A stretch of 64,000 bases of DNA, taken from NCBI RefSeq assembly GCF_001941825.1, contig NZ_CP019037.1:393182-457181 (forward strand), in the 5' to 3' direction. The translations under genes and the position numbers were made by a program. How positions within the stretch are numbered: the stretch's first letter is position 1; the number at the start of each line of letters is the position of its first letter. Source of the stretch: Massilia putida. GTDB taxonomy: Bacteria > Pseudomonadota > Gammaproteobacteria > Burkholderiales > Burkholderiaceae_D. The notes below the pieces were generated by a model. It saw only the letters and a list, made by a program, of their open reading frames with translations. It had not been told where the DNA came from and did no database searches. Below are positions 44,982-55,057 of the stretch, in pieces.

Positions 44982-46279
44982 CTAGTTCAGCGTTGCAAAC
45001 ATCGCAATTACAGCGACAGCCATAGCTAACGTAGCAGCCCATCCGATCCATTTCAACCGACGAGTAATGATGAAACGGCCCATCACATCCGTACGCCCAC
45101 CCATCAACATCATTACGACCATGATTGGTACCGAAATCACGCCGTTGATAACGGCACTCCAATACAGCGCGCGGATGGGATCGATCGGAGTAAATCCTAG
45201 GGCCACGCCAACAAGCGTGGAGAATGCAATAATTGCGTAAAACCGTTTAGCAACCGCAGGTTTGTGCTCCAGGCCCTTCGTCCATTGAAAGGCACCTGCA
45301 ATCGCATAGGCTGCAGATCCTGCCAACACCGGCACTGCAAGTAGTCCTGTGCCAATAATTCCGGCAGCGAACAGAAAGAAGGCAAACTCTCCGGCTAACG
45401 GACGCAAAGCGGTTGCAGCCTGTGCCGAGGTCTGTATGTCGGTGATGCCGTGCAAATGCAGGGTGGCCGCAGTGGTTAGAATGATAAAGAATGCAACCAA
45501 ATTCGAAAAACCCATGCCGATGTAAGTATCGACTTTAATCCGGCGAAAGCTCGCCCTTGCCTGATTAGGTGCTTCTTTCAATGGTTTTGCTAAAGGATCA
45601 GCCTCCAGCTCTTCCACTTCTTGGGAGGCCTGCCAGAAGAACAGGTAAGGACTGATCGTGGTACCAAACACTGCGACAATCGTCGTAATCGTCTCGGAGT
45701 TCCATTTCAACTTGGGGGCAACGATTGCACGCGCGACATCGGGCCAGGCAATGTGAACTGAAAAACAGTCGCCACATATGCCAGTAGAGCAAGCGTCAAC
45801 CATTTCAAAATGCGGACGTACTTGCTGTAAGGCACAAAGATCTGAAGCACCAGCGACAACAAGCCAAAGCAGGCCGCGTAGAGACGGCCAGAACCGCCGA
45901 TTAGCAGCGCAAATGCATCGCCCATTGCCGATACGTCGGCCGCGATATTGATCGTGTTTGCCACCAGTAGTAGACCAACAATCGAGTAAAGGAGCCAGGC
46001 CGGATAAAACTGACGGATGTTGCCAGCGAGTCCCTTGCCGGTCACTCGGCCGATTCGGGCGCTCACGATTTGGATCCCAACCATTAGCGGATAGGTAAAA
46101 AACATGGTCCACAAGAGATTTGGACCAAATTGGGCCCCAGCTTGCGAATACGTAGCAATGCCGCTCGGATCGTCATCAGCCGCGCCCGTGATAAGACCAG
46201 GTCCCAGCTTGCTAAGCCAAGACTGCTTCGCGGTAAGGTCGTCTGTGGCACGAACTGGCGTTTGGACAGGATTTTTCAT
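44982..46279 (-). pseudogene. Nramp-family divalent cation transporter, one frameshift
   Basis: Two frames encode one Nramp protein: 46279 to about 45765 (TM1 with ADDDPSG at 35-40) and about 45760 to 44982 (from SVHIAWPDVARAIVAPK). They join if the T-run at 45761-45765 (minus strand) had six T instead of five, giving 432 residues. TM1 has DPSG instead of DPGN, and TM6 reads GTTISPYLFF instead of the MPH motif of Mn/Fe transporters; such changes mark Nramp-related Mg2+-type transporters (NRMT). Either a real inactivation or a base error. A long structured leader lies upstream. Confidence 0.82.
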
Positions 46280-46379
46280 TGTTCGCTCGCAACAAATAGA
46301 CTTTGGAAAAAGTCCGGAGTTCTACGGCACCGCCTGTATAGGCGGCGTCCCATAGGGACGTAGTGATATCGAAGGCCGA

Positions 46380-46660
46380 GCCGAATGAAAATGGATCGCG
46401 GCTTGCATGAAGTTGCACTCAGAAGTGCAATGCAAGGCGGCGCTATCTGCACTCGAAAGCAGATCCCAACGCCATTCAGGTTGTTGATGAATCAGACGAT
46501 CCGGTCATAGACCGGATGAAGACGATACCATCATCCGCTTAGCAAGATGATGGCAGAGAAGTTTCTGCGTTATCTCGCTAAGGCGGTGTCAGACCAACTC
46601 TGACGACTACTGTCACCTAAACAACTGCCCATGAAGGGGCTCCAGAAAATAAAAACAACG
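46380..46660 (-). ncRNA. Highly structured 5' leader of Nramp-related gene
   Basis: At least six hairpins occur within 280 nt: TTGCACT/AGTGCAA (46413-46430), ATCTGC/GCAGAT (46445-46464), CCGGTC/GACCGG (about 46501-46515), CATCATC/GATGATG (about 46529-46552), GCAGA/TCTGC, and GTCAGA/TCTGAC (about 46588-46604), with a long-range GCTAAG/CTTAGC pairing. A short UUAGGUGA segment near the 5' end resembles the start of M-box Mg2+ riboswitches, but other M-box core elements were not matched by eye. A metal-sensing leader is inferred. Confidence 0.45.
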
Positions 46661-46704
46661 CGAATGTACTTGTTGATGACTGTCGAGTCAACCCTTTTAT
46701 TCCC

Positions 46705-46845
46705 CATGTTGTGTCAGACAGAAGTGTACCCTAATTAGGCGTCAGGAGAGCCCAGCAAAATGCGTCAGGATAGAGTCCATAAATTATTTATTGACGCATG
46801 ACCGAAAGGCTCATAGATTTCAGCCTGACATTGACAACAGGGAGG
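46705..46845 (+). other. res recombination site region upstream of tnpR
   Basis: Several imperfect inverted motifs typical of resolvase-binding subsites occur before tnpR, the clearest being TGCGTCA (46761-46767) facing TGACGCA (46792-46798) around an AT-rich centre. GTGTCAGAC, GGCGTCAGG and CCTGACA occur further along. The tnpR promoter must lie here too. Confidence 0.6.
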
Positions 46846-46849
46846 TTCC

Positions 46850-47407
46850 TTGAAAGGCCAACGAATCGGTTACGTCAGAGTCAGCAGTTTTGACCAGAAC
46901 CCGGACCGGCAGCTCGAGCACGTGCAGGTGGACAGGGTGTTTACCGATAAGGCATCGGGGAAAGACACTCAACGGCCGCAGCTGGAAGCGCTGCTGGGTT
47001 TCGTGCGTGACGGCGACACCGTGGTGGTGCACAGCATGGACCGCCTGGCGCGTAACCTGGACGACTTACGGCGCCTCGTGCAGAGCCTCACCAGACGCGG
47101 CGTGCGGATCGAATTCGCCAAGGAAGGCCTGACGTTCACCGGGGAGGAATCCCCGATGGCCAACCTGATGCTGTCGGTGATGGGAGCCTTTGCCGAGTTC
47201 GAGCGGGCCCTGATCCGCGAGCGGCAGCGCGAGGGGATCGCGCTGGCCAAGCAACGTGGAGCCTACCGCGGCCGCAAGAAATCGCTCAGCTCCGAGCGGG
47301 TAACTGAGCTGCGCGCGCGTGCCGGCGCCGGCGAGCAGAAGGCGGCACTTGCCCGTGAGTTCGGCATTAGCCGCGAAACCCTTTACCAGTACCTGAAAGC
47401 CGAATAA
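46850..47407 (+). CDS. tnpR: Tn3-family serine resolvase
   Basis: A 185-residue serine recombinase. The nucleophile is Ser12 in GYVRVSSFDQN; the catalytic domain continues through DRLARNLDDL and the E-helix region, and the C-terminal helix-turn-helix is at about 160-182 (KAALAREFGISRETLYQYL). The TTG at 46850 has GGAGG upstream. It resolves cointegrates formed by TnpA at the adjacent res site. tnpA begins 6 bp after its stop. Confidence 0.93.
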   Translation: MKGQRIGYVRVSSFDQNPDRQLEHVQVDRVFTDKASGKDTQRPQLEALLGFVRDGDTVVVHSMDRLARNLDDLRRLVQSLTRRGVRIEFAKEGLTFTGEESPMANLMLSVMGAFAEFERALIRERQREGIALAKQRGAYRGRKKSLSSERVTELRARAGAGEQKAALAREFGISRETLYQYLKAE

Positions 47408-47413
47408 CCAGCC

Positions 47414-50380
47414 ATGCCACGTCGTTCCGTCCTGTCCGCTACCGAACGTGAAAGCCTCTTGGCCCTACCGGAAGGCCCAGATGATCTGATTCGCCACTAC
47501 AGCTTTACCGAAGCCGACCTCTCTTTGATTCGGCAGCGCCGCGGCGCTGCCAACCGGCTCGGCTTTGCGGTCCAGATGTCATTGCTGCGCTACCCTGGCT
47601 ATGCGCTGGCCAGCAACATGGTGGTCCCACAGGAATTCATTCACTGGATCGGGAAGCAGGTAAAGAGTGAAGCGACGGCCTGGCCGCAGTATGCGGAGCG
47701 TGATGAAACCAGGCGAGAGCACTTCCAGGAGCTGCGCGCCTACCTTGACCTCGTGACGTTCAGCCTGTCTGATTTCCGCAAGCTCGTGCACGCCTTGGCC
47801 GACCTCGCGATGCAGACTGACAAGGGGACGGTGCTCGCTGCGCATGCGCTCGACCTGTTGCGGCAGCGGCGCGTGATCCTTCCCGCGCTCGCGGTGGTCG
47901 AACGTGCCTGCGCAGAGGCGGTCACCCGGGCCAACCGCAGGATCTACAAGGCGTTGATCGAGCCCCTGCAGGCGCGTCATCGTCGCGCACTCGACAACTT
48001 GCTGAGTGTGGCACCTGAAAAGAATCTCACCTGGCTCATGTGGCTTCGGCAATCGCCCGCGAAGCCAAATTCACGCTACGTGCGCGAGCATATCGAACGC
48101 CTGCAGGTCTTCCAGTCGCTCGCCCTGCCCGAAGGGCTGGGTCGCCAGATTCACCAAAACCGACTACTCAAAATCGCGCGCGAAGGCGGCCAGATGCAAC
48201 CAAGCGACTTGGCCAAGTTCGAAGGCGAACGCCGCTACGCCACGCTTGCCGCTCTGGCGATCGAGGGCATGGCCACGGTCACCGATGAGCTGGTGGACCT
48301 GCACGACCGAATCATGACAAAGCTGTTCAGCGCCGCCAAGAACAAGCACCAGCAGGATTTCCAAAAGCAGGGCAAGGAGATCAACGACAAGGTGCGCCTC
48401 TACTCGAAGATAGGCCGCGCGCTGGTCGACGCGAAGGAATCAGGCGGCGATCCGTTCGCGGCGATCGAAACGATCATGCCCTGGACCGATTTTGCCCAGA
48501 GTGTCACCGAGGCGTCCCAGCTGGCACAGCCTGAATCGTTCGACCATCTGCACCTGATCGGGGACCAGTTCAGCACCCTTCGACGTTACACGGGCGAGTT
48601 CCTGGATGTGTTGAAGCTGAAGGCGGCGCCGGCCGCGCAAGCGGTTCTCGACGCGATCGAGGTGCTGCGCGCGATGAATGCTGCCGGGGCGCGCAAGGTA
48701 CCCGACGACGCGCCGACTTCCTTCGTCAAGGCCCGGTGGAAGCCGCTGGTCCTCACGGACGAAGGATGCGATCGACGCTTTTATGAAATCTGCGTGTTGT
48801 CGGAGCTGAAAAACGCGCTGCGGTCCGGCGACATCTGGGTACAAGGTTCGCGCCAGTTCCGTGACTTCGAAGAATACCTGCTGCCAGCAGAGAAATTCGG
48901 CGCCATGAGGACAGCGCGGGAACTGCCGATCGCAGTGAATCAGGACTGTGACCAATACCTGCACGACCGCTTGCTGCTGCTCGAAGAGCAGCTTGCCACC
49001 GTCAACCGACTGGCGCTGACCAACGAACTGCCCAACGCGATCATTTCCGACACAGGGCTGCGGATCAGCCCACAAGACGCCACGGTGCCGGATGAAGCGC
49101 AGGGGCTAATCAACCTCACCAGTGGACTGCTTCCCCGCATCAAGATCACCGAGCTGCTAATGGACGTAGACGACTGGACCGGGTTCACTCGACATTTCGT
49201 GCACCTTAAAAGCGGCGAACAGGCTAAGGACCGCACGCTGCTGATGTCGGCCATCCTTGCGGACGCGATCAACCTCGGCCTGACCAAGATGGCGGAGTCG
49301 AGCCCTGGCGCGACTTACCCGAAGCTATCTTGGCTGCAGGCCTGGCACATTCGGGACGAAACCTATGCGGCGGGCCTAGCCGAACTGGTCAACGCGCAGT
49401 TCAAGCATCCGTTCGCGGAGCACTGGGGCGACGGCACCACGTCGTCGTCGGACGGCCAGCGCTTCCGCGCGGGCGGCCGGGCCGAGAGCACGGGCCACAT
49501 CAACCCGAAATACGGCGCCGAGCCTGGCAAGCTGTTTTACACCCATGTCTCAGACCAATACGCCCCTTTCAGCACGAGGGTGGTCAACGTCGGGGTGCGC
49601 GACTCGACCTACGTACTGGACGGCTTGCTGTACCACGAATCGGACCTGCGTATCGAGGAGCACTACACCGACACTGCCGGCTTCACCGACCACGTTTTCG
49701 CGCTGATGCACCTGCTGGGATTCCGCTTCGCGCCGCGCATCCGCGATCTAGGCGACACCAAGCTGTACGTTCCCGGCAAGGTGTCGGATCACCCGGCGTT
49801 GCGGTCGATGATCGGCGGCAGCTTGAACATCAAGCACCTGCGCGCGCATTGGGACGACGTGCTGCGCCTGGCCGCCTCCATCAAGCACGGCACCGTAACG
49901 GCCTCTCTTATGCTGCGTAAGCTCGGCAGCTACCCGCGCCAGAACGGCCTCGCGATCGCGCTGCGCGAGCTGGGCCGCATCGAGCGCACACTGTTCATCC
50001 TGGATTGGCTGCAAAACGTCGAATTGCGCCGGCGTGTGCACGCCGGGTTGAACAAGGGGGAAGCACGCAACGCGCTGGCCAGGGCTGTCTTCATTCACCG
50101 GCTTGGCGAGATCCGGGACCGGACGTTCGAACAGCAGCGGTACCGTGCCAGCGGCTTGACCTTGGTAGCCGGCGCCATCGTGCTGTGGAATACGGTCTAC
50201 CTGGAGCGGGCTACGCAAGCACTCCGCGACGGAGGCAAGCCGGTGGACGATTCGATGCTCCAGTATCTCTCTCCCTTGGGGTGGGAGCACATTAACCTGA
50301 CTGGTGATTACCTGTGGCGCCAGAGCCGGAAGCCGGAAGACGGGAAGTTCCGGCCTTTACGAGGCGGCCAAAATTCTTAG
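47414..50380 (+). CDS. tnpA: Tn3-family transposase TnpA
   Basis: A 988-residue Tn3-type DDE transposase, full length. It begins [20 protein letters not shown], with the usual N-terminal DUF4158 DNA-binding domain and C-terminal DDE_Tnp_Tn3 domain (for example [19 protein letters not shown] and [20 protein letters not shown] near the end). The stop TAG at 50378-50380 lies inside the right terminal repeat. tnpR and tnpA are co-oriented, as in the Tn21 subgroup. The frame is intact, so the transposon may still move. Confidence 0.95.
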   Translation: MPRRSVLSATERESLLALPEGPDDLIRHYSFTEADLSLIRQRRGAANRLGFAVQMSLLRYPGYALASNMVVPQEFIHWIGKQVKSEATAWPQYAERDETRREHFQELRAYLDLVTFSLSDFRKLVHALADLAMQTDKGTVLAAHALDLLRQRRVILPALAVVERACAEAVTRANRRIYKALIEPLQARHRRALDNLLSVAPEKNLTWLMWLRQSPAKPNSRYVREHIERLQVFQSLALPEGLGRQIHQNRLLKIAREGGQMQPSDLAKFEGERRYATLAALAIEGMATVTDELVDLHDRIMTKLFSAAKNKHQQDFQKQGKEINDKVRLYSKIGRALVDAKESGGDPFAAIETIMPWTDFAQSVTEASQLAQPESFDHLHLIGDQFSTLRRYTGEFLDVLKLKAAPAAQAVLDAIEVLRAMNAAGARKVPDDAPTSFVKARWKPLVLTDEGCDRRFYEICVLSELKNALRSGDIWVQGSRQFRDFEEYLLPAEKFGAMRTARELPIAVNQDCDQYLHDRLLLLEEQLATVNRLALTNELPNAIISDTGLRISPQDATVPDEAQGLINLTSGLLPRIKITELLMDVDDWTGFTRHFVHLKSGEQAKDRTLLMSAILADAINLGLTKMAESSPGATYPKLSWLQAWHIRDETYAAGLAELVNAQFKHPFAEHWGDGTTSSSDGQRFRAGGRAESTGHINPKYGAEPGKLFYTHVSDQYAPFSTRVVNVGVRDSTYVLDGLLYHESDLRIEEHYTDTAGFTDHVFALMHLLGFRFAPRIRDLGDTKLYVPGKVSDHPALRSMIGGSLNIKHLRAHWDDVLRLAASIKHGTVTASLMLRKLGSYPRQNGLAIALRELGRIERTLFILDWLQNVELRRRVHAGLNKGEARNALARAVFIHRLGEIRDRTFEQQRYRASGLTLVAGAIVLWNTVYLERATQALRDGGKPVDDSMLQYLSPLGWEHINLTGDYLWRQSRKPEDGKFRPLRGGQNS

Positions 50381-50413
50381 CGTACTATTTTTTCCGAATT
50401 CTGTGGCTGCCCC
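50376..50413 (-). repeat. Tn3-family right terminal inverted repeat
   Basis: A 38-bp repeat, inverted copy of 37290-37327 with a few mismatches; followed by the target copy GTAAA (50414-50418). Confidence 0.95.
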
Positions 50414-50791
50414 GTAAACATCGAAGGCGCGGTATCCCTGGGCGGCACCCGGACCTTCGACTGGCCGAACAAGATCGTCGTGCAGCTGACGATCCAGGAG
50501 GCCTACCAGGTACTGGCACTGTTCGAGAACAAGATCCGCTCTCTGAAATTCGACGGCCATGGCCGGGCGCACGACAAATCCCTTCAAATCGAATTCCAGG
50601 ACTCGCATTATTTCGTGCGGATGATCCAGCGCGGGCGGGCGGCGGTCGCCGTCCCGGTACGCGCGGTCGACGCGATCCCGCTGGTATCGCTTCTTTATAA
50701 ACAATTGCTGCGCAATGAACCGCATCTGCGGATCGACGATATCCGGACCATGGTCGACCGGATGGCGGGCATGACGGCAATGGGCCGCTGA
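50414..50791 (+). pseudogene. 3' part of unknown 285-residue gene split by Tn3 element
   Basis: After the GTAAA copy the sequence continues in the frame of the 5' part (36805-37289): NIEGAVSLGGTRTFDWPNKI, then QLTIQEAYQVLALFENKIRS and a C-terminal helical end at 50791. A secondary ATG-like start at 50480 gives a 103-residue product that might still be made. The domain has a compact alpha/beta look but I do not recognise the family. It ends 27 bp before the stop of the convergent initiator gene. Confidence 0.82.
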
Positions 50792-50818
50792 CGTCCCGCC
50801 GGCCACGCGGCGGTCACA

Positions 50819-52174
50819 TCAGGCGTTGCGATTGATGCTGATCGCGCCGGAGGTGACGGCGAACTCGAAGATCTCCTGCGCCGTCGGTTCACCCCAGTAC
50901 TTCCTGGCCAACCAGGCATAGAACGGCACCATGACGCGCGGCGTGCGCTTGCTGGCCGTGGAAGGCACCAGCGCGGCACTCGCTTCCTGCTGCGCGTTGT
51001 ATTCGGCGATCACCGCTTCCCGATCCTCGTCCGGCATCTCCACGAACATCGCCGCGGCGTCGTCGTGGCGTTTCTTGGTGAAACGCGCCTGGATATCCTT
51101 CATCGCTTCGATCTCGCCGCTGCCGCCGGCGGTGGGTTTCTTGACGGGCGCCTCGGGCGCGTACTTGCCCTCGAGCGCGCGTTTCAGATAAGCGCTCGGA
51201 CTCTTGATCGGCGGTTTCGACTTGTCGTTGACGCGTTCGTTCGTGAACCGCCAGCCCGCCTCGATTTCCTCCGGAGTGTGCACGTCGAGGATCTTCTTGC
51301 GCTCGCGCGACGACACCCCCAGGGTCTCGAGCCGCTTGTCCCACTCGCCGCGGACGCCATTGCCGGCCTCCTTGTCGCCGTCCTGCTCGATCTTGAAGAT
51401 GTCCTTCTCCACGACCGTGAACTGCAGGTATTTCACACTGCGGCCGCCATCGCGATTTTCGTGCAGCGTGATGGTGAGGTCGGACTTTTCGTTGATCTCG
51501 AGGATCGCCGGCTTGAGCTTCTCCCGTTTGAAGATCTTGTATTCGTTGAGTACCGATTTTTCGTTCACCTCGCCATAGATCACCCAACGCCATTCTTCCC
51601 AGCGCATCTCATTGGTAAGCTTGGACGGATTGGTGCGGAAACGGTTGACCCATTCGTACAACGCCGCCGAGGCGTCGAGGCGGAAGGCACGCTGGATGCG
51701 CAGGTCGAGCCGTGCGTAGATCTTGGGCTCGAGAAGCATCGGCTTGATCTGCGGGGAATATGAGTAATAGATGCGGTCGCGGTCGAATCCGACGAAAGGC
51801 AACAGCACGCACGACCCCCAGATCGAATCGCCGTCCTGCTGCAGGTAATCCCACTGCACCGTCAACTTCTGCATCGCGGCCAGTGTGTCCTTCAGGTGCT
51901 TGCGGTTGGGAGACGTGTAGTTGATGGTCCGCATGAGTTCGACGCGCGAGATCGAATATGTATCGACCTTCTCGCCCGGATTGCGCGCGTGCTCCTCGAG
52001 CGCGTGCTTGAGCATCGCGTTGAAGGCCAGACGTTGGGTCTTGCTCTGGATGCCGCCCGTGATCGCCATGTGCACTGCCTGGACCGGCTTCTTGAGAATT
52101 TCGGGCTTTTGCTCGAACAGCAGGGCCAGCGCCATCTGCGAATTATTGGAGTCGTCTTGGCTCATCGGCATCAT
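50819..52174 (-). CDS. Replication initiator protein (Rep_3 family)
   Basis: A 451-residue Rep_3 initiator. Two winged-helix domains span about residues 25-260 (KPVQAVHMAITGGIQSKTQR, then WRWVIYGEVNEKSVLNEYKIFKREKLKPAI), as in RepA/RepE/Pi of iteron plasmids; the C-terminal 190 residues are an extension seen in large Burkholderiales plasmids. The first ATG is at 52174; further in-frame Mets follow at 52171 and 52165. An inverted repeat covers the promoter, and a large iteron field lies upstream. It would bind the iterons and open the origin. Confidence 0.9.
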   Translation of the reverse strand: MMPMSQDDSNNSQMALALLFEQKPEILKKPVQAVHMAITGGIQSKTQRLAFNAMLKHALEEHARNPGEKVDTYSISRVELMRTINYTSPNRKHLKDTLAAMQKLTVQWDYLQQDGDSIWGSCVLLPFVGFDRDRIYYSYSPQIKPMLLEPKIYARLDLRIQRAFRLDASAALYEWVNRFRTNPSKLTNEMRWEEWRWVIYGEVNEKSVLNEYKIFKREKLKPAILEINEKSDLTITLHENRDGGRSVKYLQFTVVEKDIFKIEQDGDKEAGNGVRGEWDKRLETLGVSSRERKKILDVHTPEEIEAGWRFTNERVNDKSKPPIKSPSAYLKRALEGKYAPEAPVKKPTAGGSGEIEAMKDIQARFTKKRHDDAAAMFVEMPDEDREAVIAEYNAQQEASAALVPSTASKRTPRVMVPFYAWLARKYWGEPTAQEIFEFAVTSGAISINRNA

Positions 52175-52206
52175 AAGGTGAACTATGATTTCGTATTGTT
52201 CACCTT
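52175..52206. promoter_or_regulatory. Inverted-repeat operator of the rep gene
   Basis: AAGGTGAAC (52175-52183) and GTTCACCTT (52198-52206) form a perfect 9-bp inverted repeat around 14 bp, abutting the rep start codon. The TTCACCT part is the conserved end of the iterons, so Rep dimers probably bind here and repress their own gene, as in other Rep_3 plasmids. Confidence 0.7.
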
Positions 52207-52328
52207 GACATGCTCTGCGTCAAATTTTTGTTTTATCAATGGTCGCGTTCGCGCATCACGGACGACGTCCAAGACAGGTGATGCACGCCGCACGAAAGGT
52301 GCATCCTTGTAATGGGTTGGAGGTCACC

Positions 52329-54801
52329 TATCAGAAAGGATCACCTTGAGATTCGCGCCAGTCATGGTGCGATCAATGCCCCACTTCTACCTCTCTACGT
52401 TTCGTATCCCATCAAAAAGGATCACCTCAGTGCTTGTGCATGCCGTTTTGCATGCTAGGCCATCAAAAACGATCACCTCACGAGAGGCTTACGGAAGAAT
52501 GAGGGTGCCAGCCACGCCACGGCATCGATCCCGAACTATCAAAACCCTTCACCTGTGCCTTGGGAGCTCATCGAAACATGGCCTAAAGGATGGGTTGCGG
52601 ACTTTGCGACCTCTCCCCTATCAATTTTGGGAGACATACTGTGCACACATGCTCGGCGTCAGGTCGGTCATAGCGCCTATCAAAAAGCCGCACCGGCGCA
52701 CTTGCTTCAAAGGGCGGCCCGGACACCAGCCGTTGGCACCGTAAGTGGCTAGACGGCTTCAAAAATACTGAGCAGCGGCGCTTGGCTATCAAAAGGGTTC
52801 ACCATTTGTGAAGCGCCCCCCGGAAACGACTTGAGGACGCGGCCGTCGCACCTTGCCGTAAGCGTCGACGTCGGGGACAAACAGCATCATACTGAGCCAA
52901 ATCCGGCAACTATCATGAACCTTCACCTCAAAGTTACGACAGGCCGCGGCCCACCCGATGCCGCGCCAAGCATGACACGGGTTGCCATGAACAGCGTCGC
53001 GGCGGAGCCTCTTTGCTTGGGAACGGACCTGGAAGGTATCAAAAATCTTCACCGGCACCGACAGTACAGGGCCGGTTTCCAGACTATCGCGCGGGTTCAC
53101 CTTTGCGATGCTGCACATTCGCATTAGAGGAGTGATGTGGATCGCAAATGCATGCGCTCAGGTGGCGGTATTGGCTATCAAAATCATGCACCTGAACAGA
53201 AGCCGCATGAGGAGCGACGTTTGGCGATAGGAAGGGCTTACTTCATCCGCATCGGATCGCGCTGTCTGTGGTTTGCACCACGAACACGCCCATCAAAATC
53301 CTGCACCCAACGCGCAGTCTGTCTGGCGCATCGTGACCTGCGACTTCAGGTGACCGTTGAACCCGGCATCTATCATAAACGTTCACCATTCAGCCGGACA
53401 GACCGTGACATGGCATCCGGCGTCGGCTTGACCAGGCTACCGTAGTGTCGCAAGCACAGGAGGACTACCTATCAAAAATCTTGCCCTCTTCGTACTCGGA
53501 TAGATCCTGACTGTATGCCCCGGGCATCTCGCATGTTGCAGAAGCACATGGTGATAGAAAGCGTTCGACCAGATGCCGAACGCCGCAACGAAACAGGCGA
53601 GATCTATCACAAAGGTACACTCAAGCAGTCGTTACCAAACGATGAGCGTGTGAAGGTGCGCTCATGACCGCACCACGATCGCCATCTATCAAAAACAGTC
53701 ACGTTATATACTCCTGTCCGGACGGATTTACTCGGATGGGCGTCATCGCAACGACGAACCGGACGATGCCGATCCAGTCTATTCGACCTCATCCAAAAGT
53801 CGGCAATATCTATCAAAACCTGTCACCTCAAGATCGGTAGCACCGCTTGCCGCTCTGAAGCCAGGCGACCATCCCAGCGGCAAGCAGGCGCCTCACTTCC
53901 GTGTACAGATCGCCGGGGGTATCAAAAACCATCACGTCTTAATATCTCTGCACGTTGGTTGACACAGCGCCGCAAGCGAAAAGAAGGCACTTCGCAGTGA
54001 TGACGACCTGCCGGGCCCGGTCCTGGACAGGGCATCAAAAACGCTCACCTGTCAGCCGCAACATGGCTGCAGGAAGTGCATGACCTGGGTCTTGACTATC
54101 ACAAACCTTCACTTTTGCTGTCAGAGCACGAACGACGGTCCAGGTTTTGTACAGGTATCAAAAACGCTCACCCAGAAAAGTACACGAAGGGGTTCCACCG
54201 AATCCGCACGTGCAATCTGCAACGATGTCATTGCTGCAAGCGTTGCAACGCCATATAGAAGCGAGACGGGGCCAGGACGCGGTACGCGATTCACGATGCG
54301 ACCTGCCATATTGAGCGCTTGGAATCTAGTTGGCTCATTTCGGGCGAACCAATTTGATACCCGGCGTCGTGCTGTGAAACGAACGCCATGGAGGGACACT
54401 CACGGTCAGGAAGTTTACTATCAAAAAAGTTCACCCGACGGATATGTAGCCTGTCGAACGTGCACTCGGCCCCTGCGGCAACCTGTCGGCACGGCGGACG
54501 GACGTCGAACCTATCAAAAAGGGGCACCTTTTTCGCGACAGCCCCTTCTGCCCTATCAAAAAGACACACCGATACGCTTTTATCGCACAATCTGTCACAG
54601 TCATCGCCCAGCAAGAAGACCGAACGCTTTCGACATGGACATACTCTCGGGGTACACACGCGGGACGTGGGCATAAATTCGCATTTATCCACAAGATTTA
54701 TCAAAAACATTGCCCTTTCGAACATGTTCACACCCCTGAACTATCAAAAGTTCCCCCGGGCTGACATATCCACATCCCCGCGATATCAGAAGGATTCACC
54801 T
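52329..54801 (+). repeat. Iteron array: about 27 co-oriented 18-bp repeats
   Basis: The consensus is TATCAAAAANNNTCACCT. Copies start at 52329, 52410, 52461, 52537, 52678, 52787, 52911, 53037, 53085, 53176, 53291, 53371, 53470, 53553, 53605, 53687, 53811, 53920, 54033, 54097, 54156, 54419, 54512, 54554, 54699, 54742 and 54784; weaker ones may exist at 52619 and 53226. All lie on the plus strand. Spacing ranges from about 42 to 260 bp and the spacers share no sequence and encode nothing recognisable. They are the expected binding sites of the adjacent Rep_3 initiator, marking the origin. Confidence 0.88.
54685..54693 (+). other. DnaA box in origin region
   Basis: A perfect TTATCCACA, 6 bp before an iteron. 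A one-mismatch copy ATATCCACA is at 54766-54774, and a two-mismatch copy near 54809. The cluster at the parA-proximal end of the iteron field suggests that strand opening happens here. Confidence 0.7.
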
Positions 54802-54972
54802 CGTATACAAATCCACACCCGTCTTCCGCCCCAAACCCGCATGGAGTCTGGTGTTACCCAAACCGAATGTATACCAAAGTTTTGTAAGTCATCATGAATT
54901 ACCTGAACCGCCCACGCGACGCATGCGTGCGTGCCAGGGTCCACGGCCACACATCAGAAACATCGCTGCGAG

Positions 54973-54989
54973 GGTTTTTATTAAAAACC
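54973..54989. promoter_or_regulatory. Palindrome in parA promoter region
   Basis: GGTTTTTATTAAAAACC is a 7-3-7 palindrome 69 bp upstream of parA, within an AT-rich segment. It may be an operator for ParA autorepression or part of the AT-rich origin; the sequence alone does not decide. Confidence 0.35.
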
Positions 54990-55057
54990 GGGATTTTCCC
55001 TTGCATAAAGCCTGATATTTTGTAAAAATTACCGAATCGAAACCCAGGAGAAGCCTC

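Larger units (their letters stand above)
37290..50413. mobile_element. 13,124-bp Tn3-family transposon with metal-homeostasis cargo
   Basis: The 38-bp terminal inverted repeats (37290-37327 and 50376-50413) both start GGGG and end in TACGCTAAG when read inward. A 5-bp duplication GTAAA flanks it (37285-37289 and 50414-50418). The right part carries res, tnpR and tnpA in Tn21-like order, with the tnpA stop inside the right repeat. Cargo from left to right: a decayed IS5-family element, yybP-ykoY riboswitch, IS256 copy, cation exchanger, dmeR-DUF1289-dmeF, a relic of another Tn3-type end, and OprB porin plus Nramp-related genes on the minus strand. Confidence 0.95.

Noticed and set aside
52329..54801. 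Repeat field considered as a CRISPR array
   Set aside because: Repeats are short, imperfect and irregularly spaced, and no cas genes are near; they match Rep_3 iterons.
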